Below, one piece after another: positions 27,442 to 38,951 of a DNA stretch of 64,000 nucleotides. The notes under the pieces were generated by a model, which was given only the letters and a program-made list of their open reading frames with translations, was not told the origin of the DNA and did no database searches. The stretch is from Ascaris suum (Eukaryota > Nematoda > Chromadorea > Rhabditida > Ascarididae): positions 7,094,110-7,158,109 of the forward strand of contig CM024177.1 in assembly GCA_013433145.1 (NCBI GenBank), read 5' to 3'. Position 1 is the stretch's first letter. Each line of letters begins with the position of its first letter. Both the position numbers and the translations under genes were made by a program.

Positions 27442-30400
27442 GGCATCTTGAACGCTTAGTTGTACACTTCACAGGGCAAATTGATGATCAGTTCTTTTTA
27501 TCAAAATCGTCCTCCTGCTTTGATACTTCGGCGAGTTTTCAGCGCAGTCTAACTGAAAAGAGAAAACATGCAGTGCTTAATCGAAAGAAATCCCAACGAA
27601 ATAATGGGGAACGTAGAAACAAGGAATGTGCGAAGTGATAGGATCATATTCACTTCTTATTATTTATCACTGCCGATATACCGGATGTTCAACTGCTCAG
27701 AAAGTAACTTAAGTCCAGTTATTGCGCACCAAATCTGCCACGTGGCGACAATAGAATCGCCACCGAAAAACAATCTAAAGTGGCGACTAAAAGGTTTGCC
27801 ACTAACTAGAAACCGCCTTCATATTTGCATAATGGGGCAAGCACTGAAGCATTTCGTCATTATATTAACATTTCATAACCAAATGTTTCAACATTCGTCA
27901 ACATTCATTCATTGAAAACAAGAAGGGTTTGGAATTTCAAGGAATATATGAATAGTTAGTCAGCAACTGTTTCATTTCAACATCAAATGAAACCTCTGTC
28001 TTTAATGACGCATTAATGATCCATCTGAAGCACTGCGAACTCTTCTTCAGGCATGCTGAAGAGGGAAAACAGAAGCATTTTTTAACACATCAATGAAAAC
28101 AAAATTAGATCTTCTTTCAAGTGTTTACAGCACATCCGTTTATGGTGACCTAAAGAAACACAGAATATTTTTAAACATAGTTGAAGCAGAGTTCAGAGAC
28201 AAATTCTTCCTTAAGCCTTTCTCGATGAGAGATGCGACTAAAATGTCTAATGTCGTCGGTTGATTACGTATGTTGAGCACACTTCGGAGGTTTTCTCAAT
28301 CTGTGATTCGTAGAATGACATCCAATCGAATGAGCGTGCCAAATGTTAAGACGACTTCAGCTGTCACCATAAATTAAACTTATACGCATTTTTAAAGCGT
28401 GAAGATTTCATTATGAACCATCGTTGACATATGTAACAGTTCACAGAAAGATCGGTCTTCCTTCTCATGGGCTTCTAATCTTTCGACCATTTTTTTAAAC
28501 AACCACGCTGAATCCACGTTTAAAATCTATTCATAGCAGAAACATGTCTAACTACCTGTTTCATAATAGAAAAGCGAAATTACACAATGCCCTCAAACAA
28601 CAGAAGCCTCCCTTATAGTCATCGTTTGAAAGAGATTTTTGCGGCCTTCCTTGCCTTCTTGCATTGATGCCTGACATGCATAACTTGCAAATATTGTTCC
28701 CCTTTCATATGGTTCTCATTTTGCAGCGCTATTCCATTTCAAATTGCACATGGTTTCAAACAGTTTCCCATTGTCTATCAACAAATTGTTGCCTGAGTTT
28801 TGCAGTTTGCCATTATAAAAATAGATTTTAAGTGTGGATTTTAAGAGTATAAGTGTAGAATCTCACATTTTTGATTTATGGATAGTGCTTTTAATATTTC
28901 ACATCGGATTTGTTTATAACTGCTTGTTCCTTCGCATTATTAGAGGTTTTTTGTCTCATTGTGTCTATCCTCGTAGTGAGACTGTAGTTAGAATTAGGAA
29001 AGGTATGTTGCATAATCATTTGTGCAATGGTGATTTTAATGTGCATCTAAGGTGCACCACCTTTCCGAACTCTCAAAAAAATTCATATCCACATGATTAT
29101 ATCGCTATCGACTTCTCATCAAAAAGAGTTTTGAAACATAATATTTGTATAACGTCGTTGTAGCTTTAACGATTAGGTATTTAACGATATGCCTAAGGTA
29201 TCGTTTGCTTAGTTGATTATATACGAATCATAGCGATATGGGAAGCGGTTTTGCTATTGTGCTTAATTCATTGATTAGTGCTTTGAATTGTCGAGAAAAA
29301 AATTATGCTCGCATAATGATGCAGTGATATTTTTAGTGAACTGACCGGTCGAAAAAACCTTCTATGTAAATTTTCGGCGAAAAAAAATCGAAATCAGATG
29401 TAGTGTAAAAGTGCGTAGAACTTTGGACGTTTTAAGTGAAAATAGAGCTTTTTTTCGAAGGCGATCGATCACTTTAAGTTAAGGGAGGCATATTTTATGC
29501 GTAGGAAGTCTCACATGTTTGCTTTCAGTTGTTCTCATTTGAAACTATGGAACAAATATATACAATGAAAAGTATTCGTTTCAACAAGTTCTTATACTTT
29601 TTCGCACACATGAACAAAAGAATTCCTCAGCGTTATCTTGCCTTTAAGCAAGTGGACGAGCACATCGATCACCCATGCGTCGAATCGCGAAGGATCTGTT
29701 CTGACCTCTCACCGTCCCTACATATCAGTAAACCTTATTTACTATATGTCGCCAGTGAAACATGACCTCATAATATGATCATAGGGACCGTTTCACAACG
29801 ACTTTGAAATCGTTATCTTAACCTCTACAATCATTGTAGCCCATTAACTCCTCATCGTGGCAACAAAGTTCCATCAATTCAAAAGGGTCCACGCTGTTCA
29901 GTGCATATCCAGACAACCACTAAGGGCTTAAGTGTTGTCATGTTATTCACTGCAAGTAGGTCCGGAAGAAGTGATGCTTTCCTGAGTATGCGCCTATCCT
30001 TTAAATTCGTTTCCTCGAATTATAACACATGACCGATGGTAAATAAGTTCAATAGGATTACTGTATGATTAGCGCGTAATGGTTGAATATCTTTGCGCCA
30101 ATCGAAGTTTCAGTTAAATGCATGCGGTTTTTTGAGAGCGATTTTCGAATGATATGGTTGTTGCTACAGAACTTCACAAAATTGCATGTCGAAAAAATAT
30201 CATTATTGCAAGATGATTGCCCATTTACTGATGCGTGGGCAGAGTTACTTTAACTGCAGGATAAGACATACTTTGCAGTGAATTCTATGATAGTAGCGTG
30301 AATTATGCAAGAACCTTGCGAATTCGGCAAAGCTTGGCCTGTATAGAAGTACATTTTCCTAGCACAAATGAGCACAAATGCGATGTTGAGATTCATTGGC

Positions 30401-33400
30401 AATTTCGGTTGAACGAAGTACAGAAGTCAAGCAACGTTCCGATGCTCCAAAAAACAGCAAATATTCCTGGTGCTGACGTTGGTGAGGCGCCCTATTTTTG
30501 TGAGCAGAAGAAGCAACTATCAGATAACGTTTCAAATAGTGTTGCCGATAGCATTTCCGGAATTTGAGGAAGAGTGTTTCTTTTAAATAAGTGCAACTTT
30601 TTATTGAGTAAATTATCGGCATCACCATATAAAAATGAAAAATTTTTTGAACAGTAGCAAAAGCCGTAAGGACTTGCCGTTTTCGATTCAACATGTACAG
30701 CGATACATCGCTGCGCTTCTTCTTCAGCAATTTGTTGTATATCGTTAAACATAACTCTATGTGTGGAAATTTCTTTCGAAGTAAATTACTCGAATACAAC
30801 TAAATTTGCGAAGAAAAGCAAATTGTAATCAATCTGATGTTTGCAAGTCAAGTGATAGCGCTCTGAAAGCAACCTAATCGCCTGCAGCATTGGCTGCTGT
30901 TGGCAAACAAATCAGTTCTTGAGGTCGTTAAGCCTAAAAATTCTACTGATATGAATTTCTCTTGTCAACGCAGTGTTTTGTAGAACTTTACAAAACTCGC
31001 TTTATTTTTAAGTTGAGAAGTCGTTATGATATTTGAACCTTTTGATTAGCGACAATGGCGAGAAATAATTACGCAGTTGTTTATATTACTAGAAGAGGTC
31101 TAATAGAGTGAGCATGAGCAAGCGAATAAACTGACGCCATATTTATTGGGGCTTTTATAAACTGTCGCGTGTTAAATATGTCGCAAAGTTTTTGATAGTG
31201 CAAAGATGGCATCCAAAGAACTGTTACTATTAATAGTGCTCGGTTTTTGCTCTTGTACTTGATAATCAATCGGTTATTATACCGAATAACCTGGTAGATT
31301 ATTACCTTGATCTTATGGTTCTGGTTTTGTTTCGAGTCTTATAGTTGAGAGCTCAAAAATTTCCATTTGGGAAAGATCTTTACATATCCACCATTAGTCT
31401 CGCTTTGAGCATTGCTCATTTCGGTTGAATCGACGAAGCATGCTCCATCCTACCGAACTCAGTGTTGCTTCCCGCGCCAAAAAAATAGTAGAAAATCTAT
31501 GCGAAATGAATGCTGCACATATTTTACATAAAAGCTTTTTTGTCGAGTAAAATATAATTCAGTATTGCAAATTTCATCTGAACTTTTTCTTCTCAGCGAA
31601 ACATTGTCGCAATTCAGTTCCCACAATATCACTTTTTTTTTACTGAGAACTGTATTTAACCTTTAAAATCACAACAAAAACATTACTTCTGGGCAGCGAA
31701 ATATTGTGGCTATGCCATGAAAATAGCACTCTTTGTTTTCTTCGATCTTGCCAACAATTCGAATGAATAAAATGCCAAAGTTGCCATGAATTTTATTATT
31801 CTGCTGATAGCTGGCCATACTCCTTCGACTCGACCTAACCTCGTCAACTTTATATTGCCTACCCATCCTCCCTCAAGTGTTTATCTATTTTCACACCAGT
31901 TCAACTCATAAAAGCGTTAGATAGTGTTGCATTAGAGATATTGCTTCTTATCCATGTGCTCGTATGCCGTTCGTGATTTCCTTTATGATGCCTCCATGTA
32001 GCATCGCTTCCGCTTGCTCATCTACTGTGGTGGTTTGATCGGCGACCTGCTCCGGAGCCAATACTTTTTATAAGCCTTGTACAATTTGCTACTTCATTTA
32101 TTGGCAGTCCATCACTGAAACTTGCTGCTGTCCCTGGTTTGCAGCATTTACAACTTTTCAAGCGCTCTCGTTCATCTGAACAACTGATGGATTTCCTTCG
32201 ATATGAACGTTCTTAAGACCACTTATTCTTTCACGGCTTAAATTGCTAATGATTCATTGAAGCACTGTCTATTAGCCTCAGTGCTTCGAGCACCACTAAT
32301 TTAAATCCTTATTTAAGTGTACCTGTTGCAAGGAATGCCATATTCACTAATTTTTTCGTTTTCATCCGACTTGTTGAATTTTTGGTGATTCATGATGTTG
32401 TTCGTTTGCTTTTAAAAGTCTGTGGCGGCGAAAACAACGAAATTATTGCGGTCATAATCGCCCTCATTGTTATGTATTATCGAAAGTGCTCCAGGAGTCG
32501 CCTTGTTGTTGATTAGCCTTATTTGTTTTTTACTTTTTTTCAAAGACCCTCTTGTATCGTTTGGAACGGCAATATATGGATGCGCGTCAGTGCGCCCTCA
32601 ATCGTTTCCGAATGTACTAGGTGTAAAACTGCCCTCATCATACGAAATCATTTGGCTAGAGCATTCGATCGACTAAATTTTGCATTATCTTCCTATTGCA
32701 TAGAATTTTTCTCTGGTTTTTGTAATATACCATGATTTCCCACATCAGCTTCTCCGGTACTTGTTACAATTGTATACTTCACAAAACCTGTTGGGGCCGT
32801 CTAATTTATCATTCCTAACACCGTCGTGGGTACCTGCTGTTGTTGATTGTTGTTTGCTCTTGCAGGTGATACAGTTCTTCCGTGCTTCGAAAGTGACAGT
32901 AATCGATTATAATTTCCCTCCTTCGCTAACGGAGAGAAAATGTGATCGATAAATGCGAATATGCCAAAAACATAAAACAAAAAGAACGGAGGTGAACAAA
33001 AAAAACAAAAATAATAAATAATAAACAAAATGGAAACAAAAATATAAACCACAACTGAAGAAAAAATGAACAGAAGTGAACGAATGTATGCTAAAGATGT
33101 AGAAAAGTATATAGCCAAAATATAAATTTTTGAAAAACACTCTTCAGCGTTGATAAAAAAGGAGAATATGCTGTTACTGCAACAAAATACTGAAAATCCA
33201 AATATCGTTCAAAAGGTTTGTAGTGGGTTAAATTTTCATGCGAAAAACACCGTTTAGATGAGCATATTCACATAGGGCGACCTTATTTGAAGCTGGGTAT
33301 GAGGCATATTCCACTACAACTATTCCCTTCCCTGACCCACCTCTTCCCTTCCCATCATCCAGCACCCACTGCAACCCTAATCATCCCCTACAGAGATTCT

Positions 33401-34668
33401 TTCGAGGGTCAGTCAAACCACGTTAAATTCTGCCGAAATAACGATGTTTTTCGCATCGCTCTTTCAAGTACGAGCTGGTGAAAAAATTTTCTCACGCTCA
33501 AATCACCAGTCTTCGGATCAGTACGAAATCCCGTTGAGACGGGAAGATGAAAGTCCCTAACTCGACTGAAACATACAGCTGCAACCGCTGTTCGATTGAG
33601 ATTGACCACATTTTTAAAATAAACCAGCCGGCTAACTTTTGAAGGCATTCAGTAAAAACAAATTTCGATCGCCATCCATCGATTTTTAAAAATGTCGGTT
33701 GTTAATCAAGCGAATGTAGTCGAGTAGAAATCGAATTTTTGCTGTAAACAGAAAAGCGCAAAAAATCAAAGCCGCATTTTAATCGGTAAAATCTGACCCT
33801 ATCTATGGTTTCCAACCGAAATGCGGTTTGTGGATAATAACTACTAAACTGCACACGTGTTATCGTAGTTCCTTCTCCGATTTAACTGAATGAGGATCGA
33901 AATATTGCAAATGCATATTCAGATGTCATAGGCGTTTATTGGGGATGACGTGCTGACAATTCCAATATTTCAATCAAATGTGGTCTGAGTGATCGAAATT
34001 CTATGGAGAGGTGATGGAAATTATCCTCTCCTCAAAAACACATCAAAAAATGCCCTTTAAGTTTGAACCATTACTCACATTTTTATCGCTGAAAATTTTT
34101 CCATATGAAAGGAACTCCAAAAAAGAGCTAACACTGTCCTCCATCTTGTGTCGCAAATTGCATTGTTTCTTCTCCAAATAAATGAAATTCGTTTGTTCAG
34201 TAGAAAACGGAAACTTTTAAAGTGCGTCAATGAAGTGATTGTATGAGGAGCCATCGCCGACCGCATCGCACAGATTGCTCTCGTTTAAAAAAAGAGGCCA
34301 CAGATCGACACTCACCATCTGTGAGTCTTTTTCACAAACGCTGCACATTTAGTTGCTCATTTCATTGAAAGGAAAAAAACTCGTTCCCATTGATGGCTTA
34401 AATTATATATTATTCTGTTCTTTTTTTTTCATACTGAGAGAGATACTGCTGGTTCCTTCTGTATATACGTGTATCGGCTTTCAGCGAATACGTACATTGC
34501 TAGCTGTACATATGGAATAACCCATACCATAAAGTTAAGTAGAGGCAACGAGTTTTCGCCTCCTTTTCAGTCGTAGCTGCCTTTGGGAATTCGTAGCATG
34601 GATTAGTAAGGAGCATAAATCAAAATAAGATCACTTCGATACGAAAGGGGTAAGGATTTGCACACTTT

Positions 34669-34711
34669 CTATAAAAGACTGAAAAATAATCTATAAAAGA
34701 CTAAAAATAAT
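34669..34711 (+). repeat. Two-copy 21-22 base tandem repeat
   Basis: CTATAAAAGACTGAAAAATAAT is followed directly by CTATAAAAGACTAAAAATAAT. The copies differ by one missing base, so the duplication is probably recent. Confidence 0.85.
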
Positions 34712-34825
34712 CGTAGTTATTAGTAAGAAATCCTACTAAAAAGGCCCATTTCGGCTTCTAGAGGAAAGCAGAATGAGTCCAACTCGGCTTATCGACGCTG
34801 GAAAACTGAAAAACTTCTCTAAATT

Positions 34826-35338
34826 ATGAATTCCTGGAAAAGTTGTGAGAAAAATGTGAGATTTCCTCATACTTTTTCGCGGATACTACCATGGCGTATT
34901 TTTATAATAACTTCATACTTGATTTGTTGCCAATCATTGCAGATTCACAGTCATCATATAGAACACTTAGCTTGTTTTACGGGAAGTGAAGAGCTCTTAA
35001 ACAAACATAGGGATTTTAAGCAATGGAGGGAATTCAGTTTTCAAGCGGAAAGAATCAAATTTTTTGTAAGAATGACGGAAAATTTTACTGTATCCACAGA
35101 AGAGACAGGAATTACTCCCTCAATGAAAAAGGAAGGCTCGAAAATCGGTGTGCGCACTGCCCAACTTTGCTCCAATGCAAGCAAAAGTGCGAAAAGCGCG
35201 AAAAAAGAGACCTGGCGACCTGCTTTCTTCCGACACAACGATGAATATGATTGTCAGAAAAAAGATGCCTTTGCAACTGCACTTGTCAGCTCAGCCACAC
35301 TGACAGCATATAATAAAGCACGCACAAAGGTGATTTGA
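34826..35338 (+). CDS. Unidentified 170-codon open frame
   Basis: ATG at 34826 and TGA at 35336-35338. A frame this long is unlikely by chance at this base composition, though not excluded over a whole window. The N-terminal half has a hydrophobic stretch around residues 25-38. The C-terminal half is polar, with Lys/Ser-rich sequence (SKSAKSAKKE) and little predicted secondary structure. No domain is recognised. An acceptor-like CAATCATTGCAG inside the frame (ending about 34943) suggests that, if this is a gene, the true exon may start there. The opposite strand is also open over part of the interval. No poly(A) signal stands out immediately downstream. Confidence 0.2.
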   Translation: MNSWKSCEKNVRFPHTFSRILPWRIFIITSYLICCQSLQIHSHHIEHLACFTGSEELLNKHRDFKQWREFSFQAERIKFFVRMTENFTVSTEETGITPSMKKEGSKIGVRTAQLCSNASKSAKSAKKETWRPAFFRHNDEYDCQKKDAFATALVSSATLTAYNKARTKVI

Positions 35339-37360
35339 ATGCTAAACGCATTCAAACTATATGCAATAGAAATGCTGATAGAAAGTCTTAACAAATAAAT
35401 CACGTTGGGAAGTCGCATTTTTTTGCACTTTTTTGGAAGTGATGGTTCCGCGCTTTTTATCATCCACCTTGTTTGAAATGAAAATTGACCAAATGCGAAA
35501 TGCTTCCTAATTTTTCAGTACGTTTCAAGTACAACTGGTTTCACGGTTAATGCAACAACCCGACCACTGGTTGATACGGAAAGTGAAAGCGGTTGATCCA
35601 TTAAGTATGCTAGCTCCATCTTCGTCTACTGCCGTGATGAAACTACCGGCCAGGCAAACATACACGTTCACACCTATATAAATACTTGTATAAGTACAGC
35701 TAAACCACTGCGCTAGAAAACGGCTGGCTGATTCTCAGCAAACTGTCAGAAAAAAGAACAGCACTAATGAAAATGTACGCACATCGGATGTACGAAAGAG
35801 CACTTTTTTGTCAGGGTCATGAGGATATTTTTGATTACATCCTCTCTTCCACTCCTACCAGGTGATCAGATTCAAATACTTGACCGACTTTTTGAACAAC
35901 ATATTATCATATAGAGTGAGCACTTGCACTTCAAAAAGTACCTCAATTTTATCGATGCAATTATTGTAGTCCTCGGTGGGGACTCAAGTATCGGTCGAGT
36001 GTTTATAATTGAAAGTTGAAAAAAACTTTCTGTTTCGGATTCCCCAAAACGGAGCTTTGATACTTAGTTGCCAGTCAGATTGCCAGAGTGCGGAATTTAC
36101 GCGTCGAATGGAACAAAAAAAAACGGATATCTTTTGATGCTCGTTTTCCAGTACACTTCTCTACAATTATCAGAAGAGAAGTGCTCAGAAATGAACTGAA
36201 ATGTGGGCGTTGATGTTTCTGCAGCTGCAGTTAATTCAATTGTGCATTTTTCTCATGCGATGAATTTGCGGTTGAATTTTGGAAGCGAAACCGGATCGAC
36301 TATTCATATAAAATAGCGGTTCGATCCTCGCATTGTCATCCTCATTCAGCACTCCTTGAACCCCTCTTCATCAATCCCACCTGGTCCCTTGAATTCGCTG
36401 ATATATCAATTAAATTTTTTAAGTGAACATATAGTTAGCTACCTCTTCTTTCTCGCGCTTAGTGGTTTCGACAATGCGCAAATTGATAACCTAATTTGCT
36501 TGATGCACTCATGGGATTCACATGCGTGCAAACTAGCAAGCTTATTGACTCGTTACTACATACATCGTAAAATTGTAACTTGCAATGAAACAAGAAACCA
36601 TTCGATATAATCATCTCCAATGCACCTCTTGCATAGTTGCAGATTGTTTCAACGCCTCAGTGCCAAATGCCATCGTTTATCAAAAAGCGATATATGAAGA
36701 TTGCAATTAATTTAAAGTCGGCTAGGCAAACGTATTCATCGACGAAAAGTGAAAGAAATAGTCAATCTGTATCAAACACGAAAATACAGTCATCTATGTG
36801 AGACATTTTTGATAATGCTTTCAGTAACCTATTGCAGCGCTTTGAACTTTCAACTGCCAAATGAACGCTTATTTATGCACGACTTTTAAAGCAAAGTTGT
36901 TGACCCTGACGAAGTGTAGACTTCTGTTAATATAACTATAGCCTTCTGTTAATATACTTCGAGAAACAAATGCACTTCACGATCAATCGGTGTATTCGAT
37001 CTATGCTTATAACCATTCTGGATGCATCTTCGTTTTAAAGTAGCTGCTTGATGAATTCCTTGGCTTTTTCTTCATTCATTTTGTTGAACGTCGTTCGAAA
37101 TACTTATACGAATGCAATTCGCAAATTCATATTTAAGAGCGTTTTCAATAAACTTAACTCTTCATAATAACAATAAAAAACTCTCCAAAGGCATCTCTCT
37201 CTCTCGAAAGGCAAGTCATCGTGGTTTAAGCAATTGTTGAGGCAACGAATGTGCGCATCTCATTTCATACTGAACGCACATATCAGTCATTCATGGTAAA
37301 TCAATGCGACTCCTATACACTGAGTTCATTTCGTGAACAATGTTGCTTCTGATCCGTCCA

Positions 37361-37382
37361 GATGTTTCAGGAATCAACAACG
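37361..37382 (+). promoter_or_regulatory. 3' splice acceptor and short 5' leader of collagen gene B
   Basis: GATGTTTCAG ends at 37370 and leaves a 12-base leader before the ATG at 37383. An earlier in-frame ATG at 37362 lies inside the acceptor itself and would be removed by splicing, so 37383 is the preferred start. Confidence 0.6.
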
Positions 37383-38951
37383 ATGCGAAGCGCATATTTG
37401 GTTATGTATTCATCAAGTATCAGTGGCGTTATTATGATCGTAAATGTTGCGTTTGTGGCGATATTGCTAAAGGAAATGAATTCCTTCTATGACGATTTAA
37501 TGATCGATATGGAAGACTTTAAAGTTATTGCGAACGACGCCTGGAAAGAGATGCGCTCGATACAGTCAGCAGCGACCACTGCTGCTCCAAAACTTTTCTT
37601 CATTCATTCACAGAGAAAGAAACGTGAAGTACAATGCGCTTGTGCTGCACAATCAACCGTTTGCCCTCCTGGTCCCACTGGACCACCCGGTGATGTCGGA
37701 ATAGACGGTGAAGATGGACCAAATGGTTCACCAGGAAGGCCAGGTCCGGACGGTGTGAAATTTGCATTCTTGGATGTAGCCCCTACTGGGTGCATCCACT
37801 GCCCTCCTGGTCCACCAGGGCCGCAAGGCTCAGTCGGCATGCCCGGAACACCTGGCATCGATGGGAAAATTGGTGCTCCAGGGTTGCCAGGACGAGATGG
37901 AGTTCTTGGTCCTGTTGGGCCCCAAGGAGAAGCAGGGCCGCAAGGTGAGTTTTTCAAGGAAACGTATTATAATCAAGGTTAAACATACAAAGTGGTTATA
38001 GATGAAATGGAACAAAAAATACGGTTTATAGTGACATAAGAGAAGCACAAATTGCTGAATATTTCCGTATTATGTGACATGAAAATTTTGTCAGTTCCAT
38101 CTCCACTTTTAAGCGGTTTCTAAACCGCTTAGCAACCAACTATGTTAACGAGGCCCAAAAAAAACTTCTCGGTCACGACTCTTTGCAGTTAAAAGGAGGA
38201 AAGTGGATCCGAAATAAAATTCTGCTAAAACTTTCTTTTATCATGCAAAAATATGAGTTTAACTGCCGTCCATCCTTGTGTGAGCAAAGACTGCAATTTC
38301 AAAAAGAACTATTTCTAATATCAAGCATGCTCTTTTTTCCCTCATGTTAATTTTTCAGGACCATCAGGAATGACCGGTCCACCCGGTTCTCCCGGTCAGG
38401 ATGGCACACGAAGGGTTTACACTGTTGGTCCGAAGGGCCTACCAGGGCCACCAGGAGAGGCAGGGAAGCCAGGACCGACAGGCGCTGCTGGGGAAGTGGG
38501 TGAAGCAGGACCTCAAGGCCCTCGGGGACCGGCTGGGTTAGAGGGTCCAGCTGGTGAGGATGGTGTTCCTGGTGAAGCAGGTGAGCCAGGAATTGCGGGC
38601 GGTGACGCCTTCTACTGTCCATGTCCACAGCGTAGCAAAAGTGCTGAAGTAATAGCCGCTCCTCTCGAAACAAAGGAGCAGGAGCCTTCAGAAGAAGAAG
38701 AGTTAGAAGAAGAGGAAGGTGATGAGGATGATGAGGGCGAGATTAATGAAGATTCTGATGAAGAGTGCCAAGATGCGGATAATAATGAAGTTGATGACTC
38801 GGGGGAGAACAAGGCGGCATCGTCAACCGAACAAGAACGAGTACGAAGAACGCCATTTACTCAGCGTATAAGAAAAGCTCGCCAGGTACCTACAAGAGCA
38901 CGCCGTTGCGCCATTCCCAAGAAACCATTCCTCCACATGAAAGTTGCCTAA
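37383..38951 (+). CDS. Cuticle collagen B with acidic-basic C-terminal tail (two exons)
   Basis: Nematode cuticle collagen, predicted 384 residues. Exons are 37383-37944 and 38359-38951, with a 414-base phase-1 intron at the same Gly codon as in A and C. Order: signal-anchor segment (about 13-29), NDAW (51-54), furin-type RKKR (78-81), Cys 85/87/94, first Gly-X-Y block (97-124), linker VKFAFLD with Cys 137/140, main Gly-X-Y block with a basic interruption (GTRRVYTV) early in exon 2, and YCPCP (273-277). The tail then departs from the siblings: residues 294-337 hold 27 Asp/Glu out of 44 and no Lys or Arg. A furin-type RVRR (348-351) opens a 37-residue end with 13 Lys/Arg and a lone Cys 371. 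N-terminal similarity to A and C is lower than theirs to each other. CAG-GTACCT near the 3' end resembles a donor, but the frame reads on to TAA. Role of the tail is unknown. Confidence 0.92.
37945..38358 (+). other. Intron of collagen gene B
   Basis: GTGAGT donor and TTAATTTTTCAG acceptor, in phase 1. It contains a 20-base perfect inverted repeat. Confidence 0.92.
38111..38130. repeat. 20-base perfect palindrome in the collagen B intron
   Basis: AAGCGGTTT, CT, AAACCGCTT: nine-base arms around a two-base centre. Confidence 0.85.

Larger units (their letters stand above)
27460..37360. other. Intergenic interval between collagens A and B; no identifiable gene
   Basis: About 10 kb of AT-rich DNA. 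Overlapping open frames at 30.3-30.8 kb on both strands and a 170-codon frame at 34.8 kb are noted elsewhere. A short tandem duplication lies at 34,669-34,711. I see no RNA gene or mobile-element signature. Confidence 0.4.

Noticed and set aside
30298..30799. Overlapping open frames of 86-146 codons on both strands
   Set aside because: Three frames are open at once, none shows a domain or a matched acceptor and donor pair, and these lengths are expected by chance in a window this size.
36300..36335. tRNA-like B box (GGTTCGATCC)
   Set aside because: No A box at the right distance upstream, and the arms around it do not pair into a T stem or cloverleaf.
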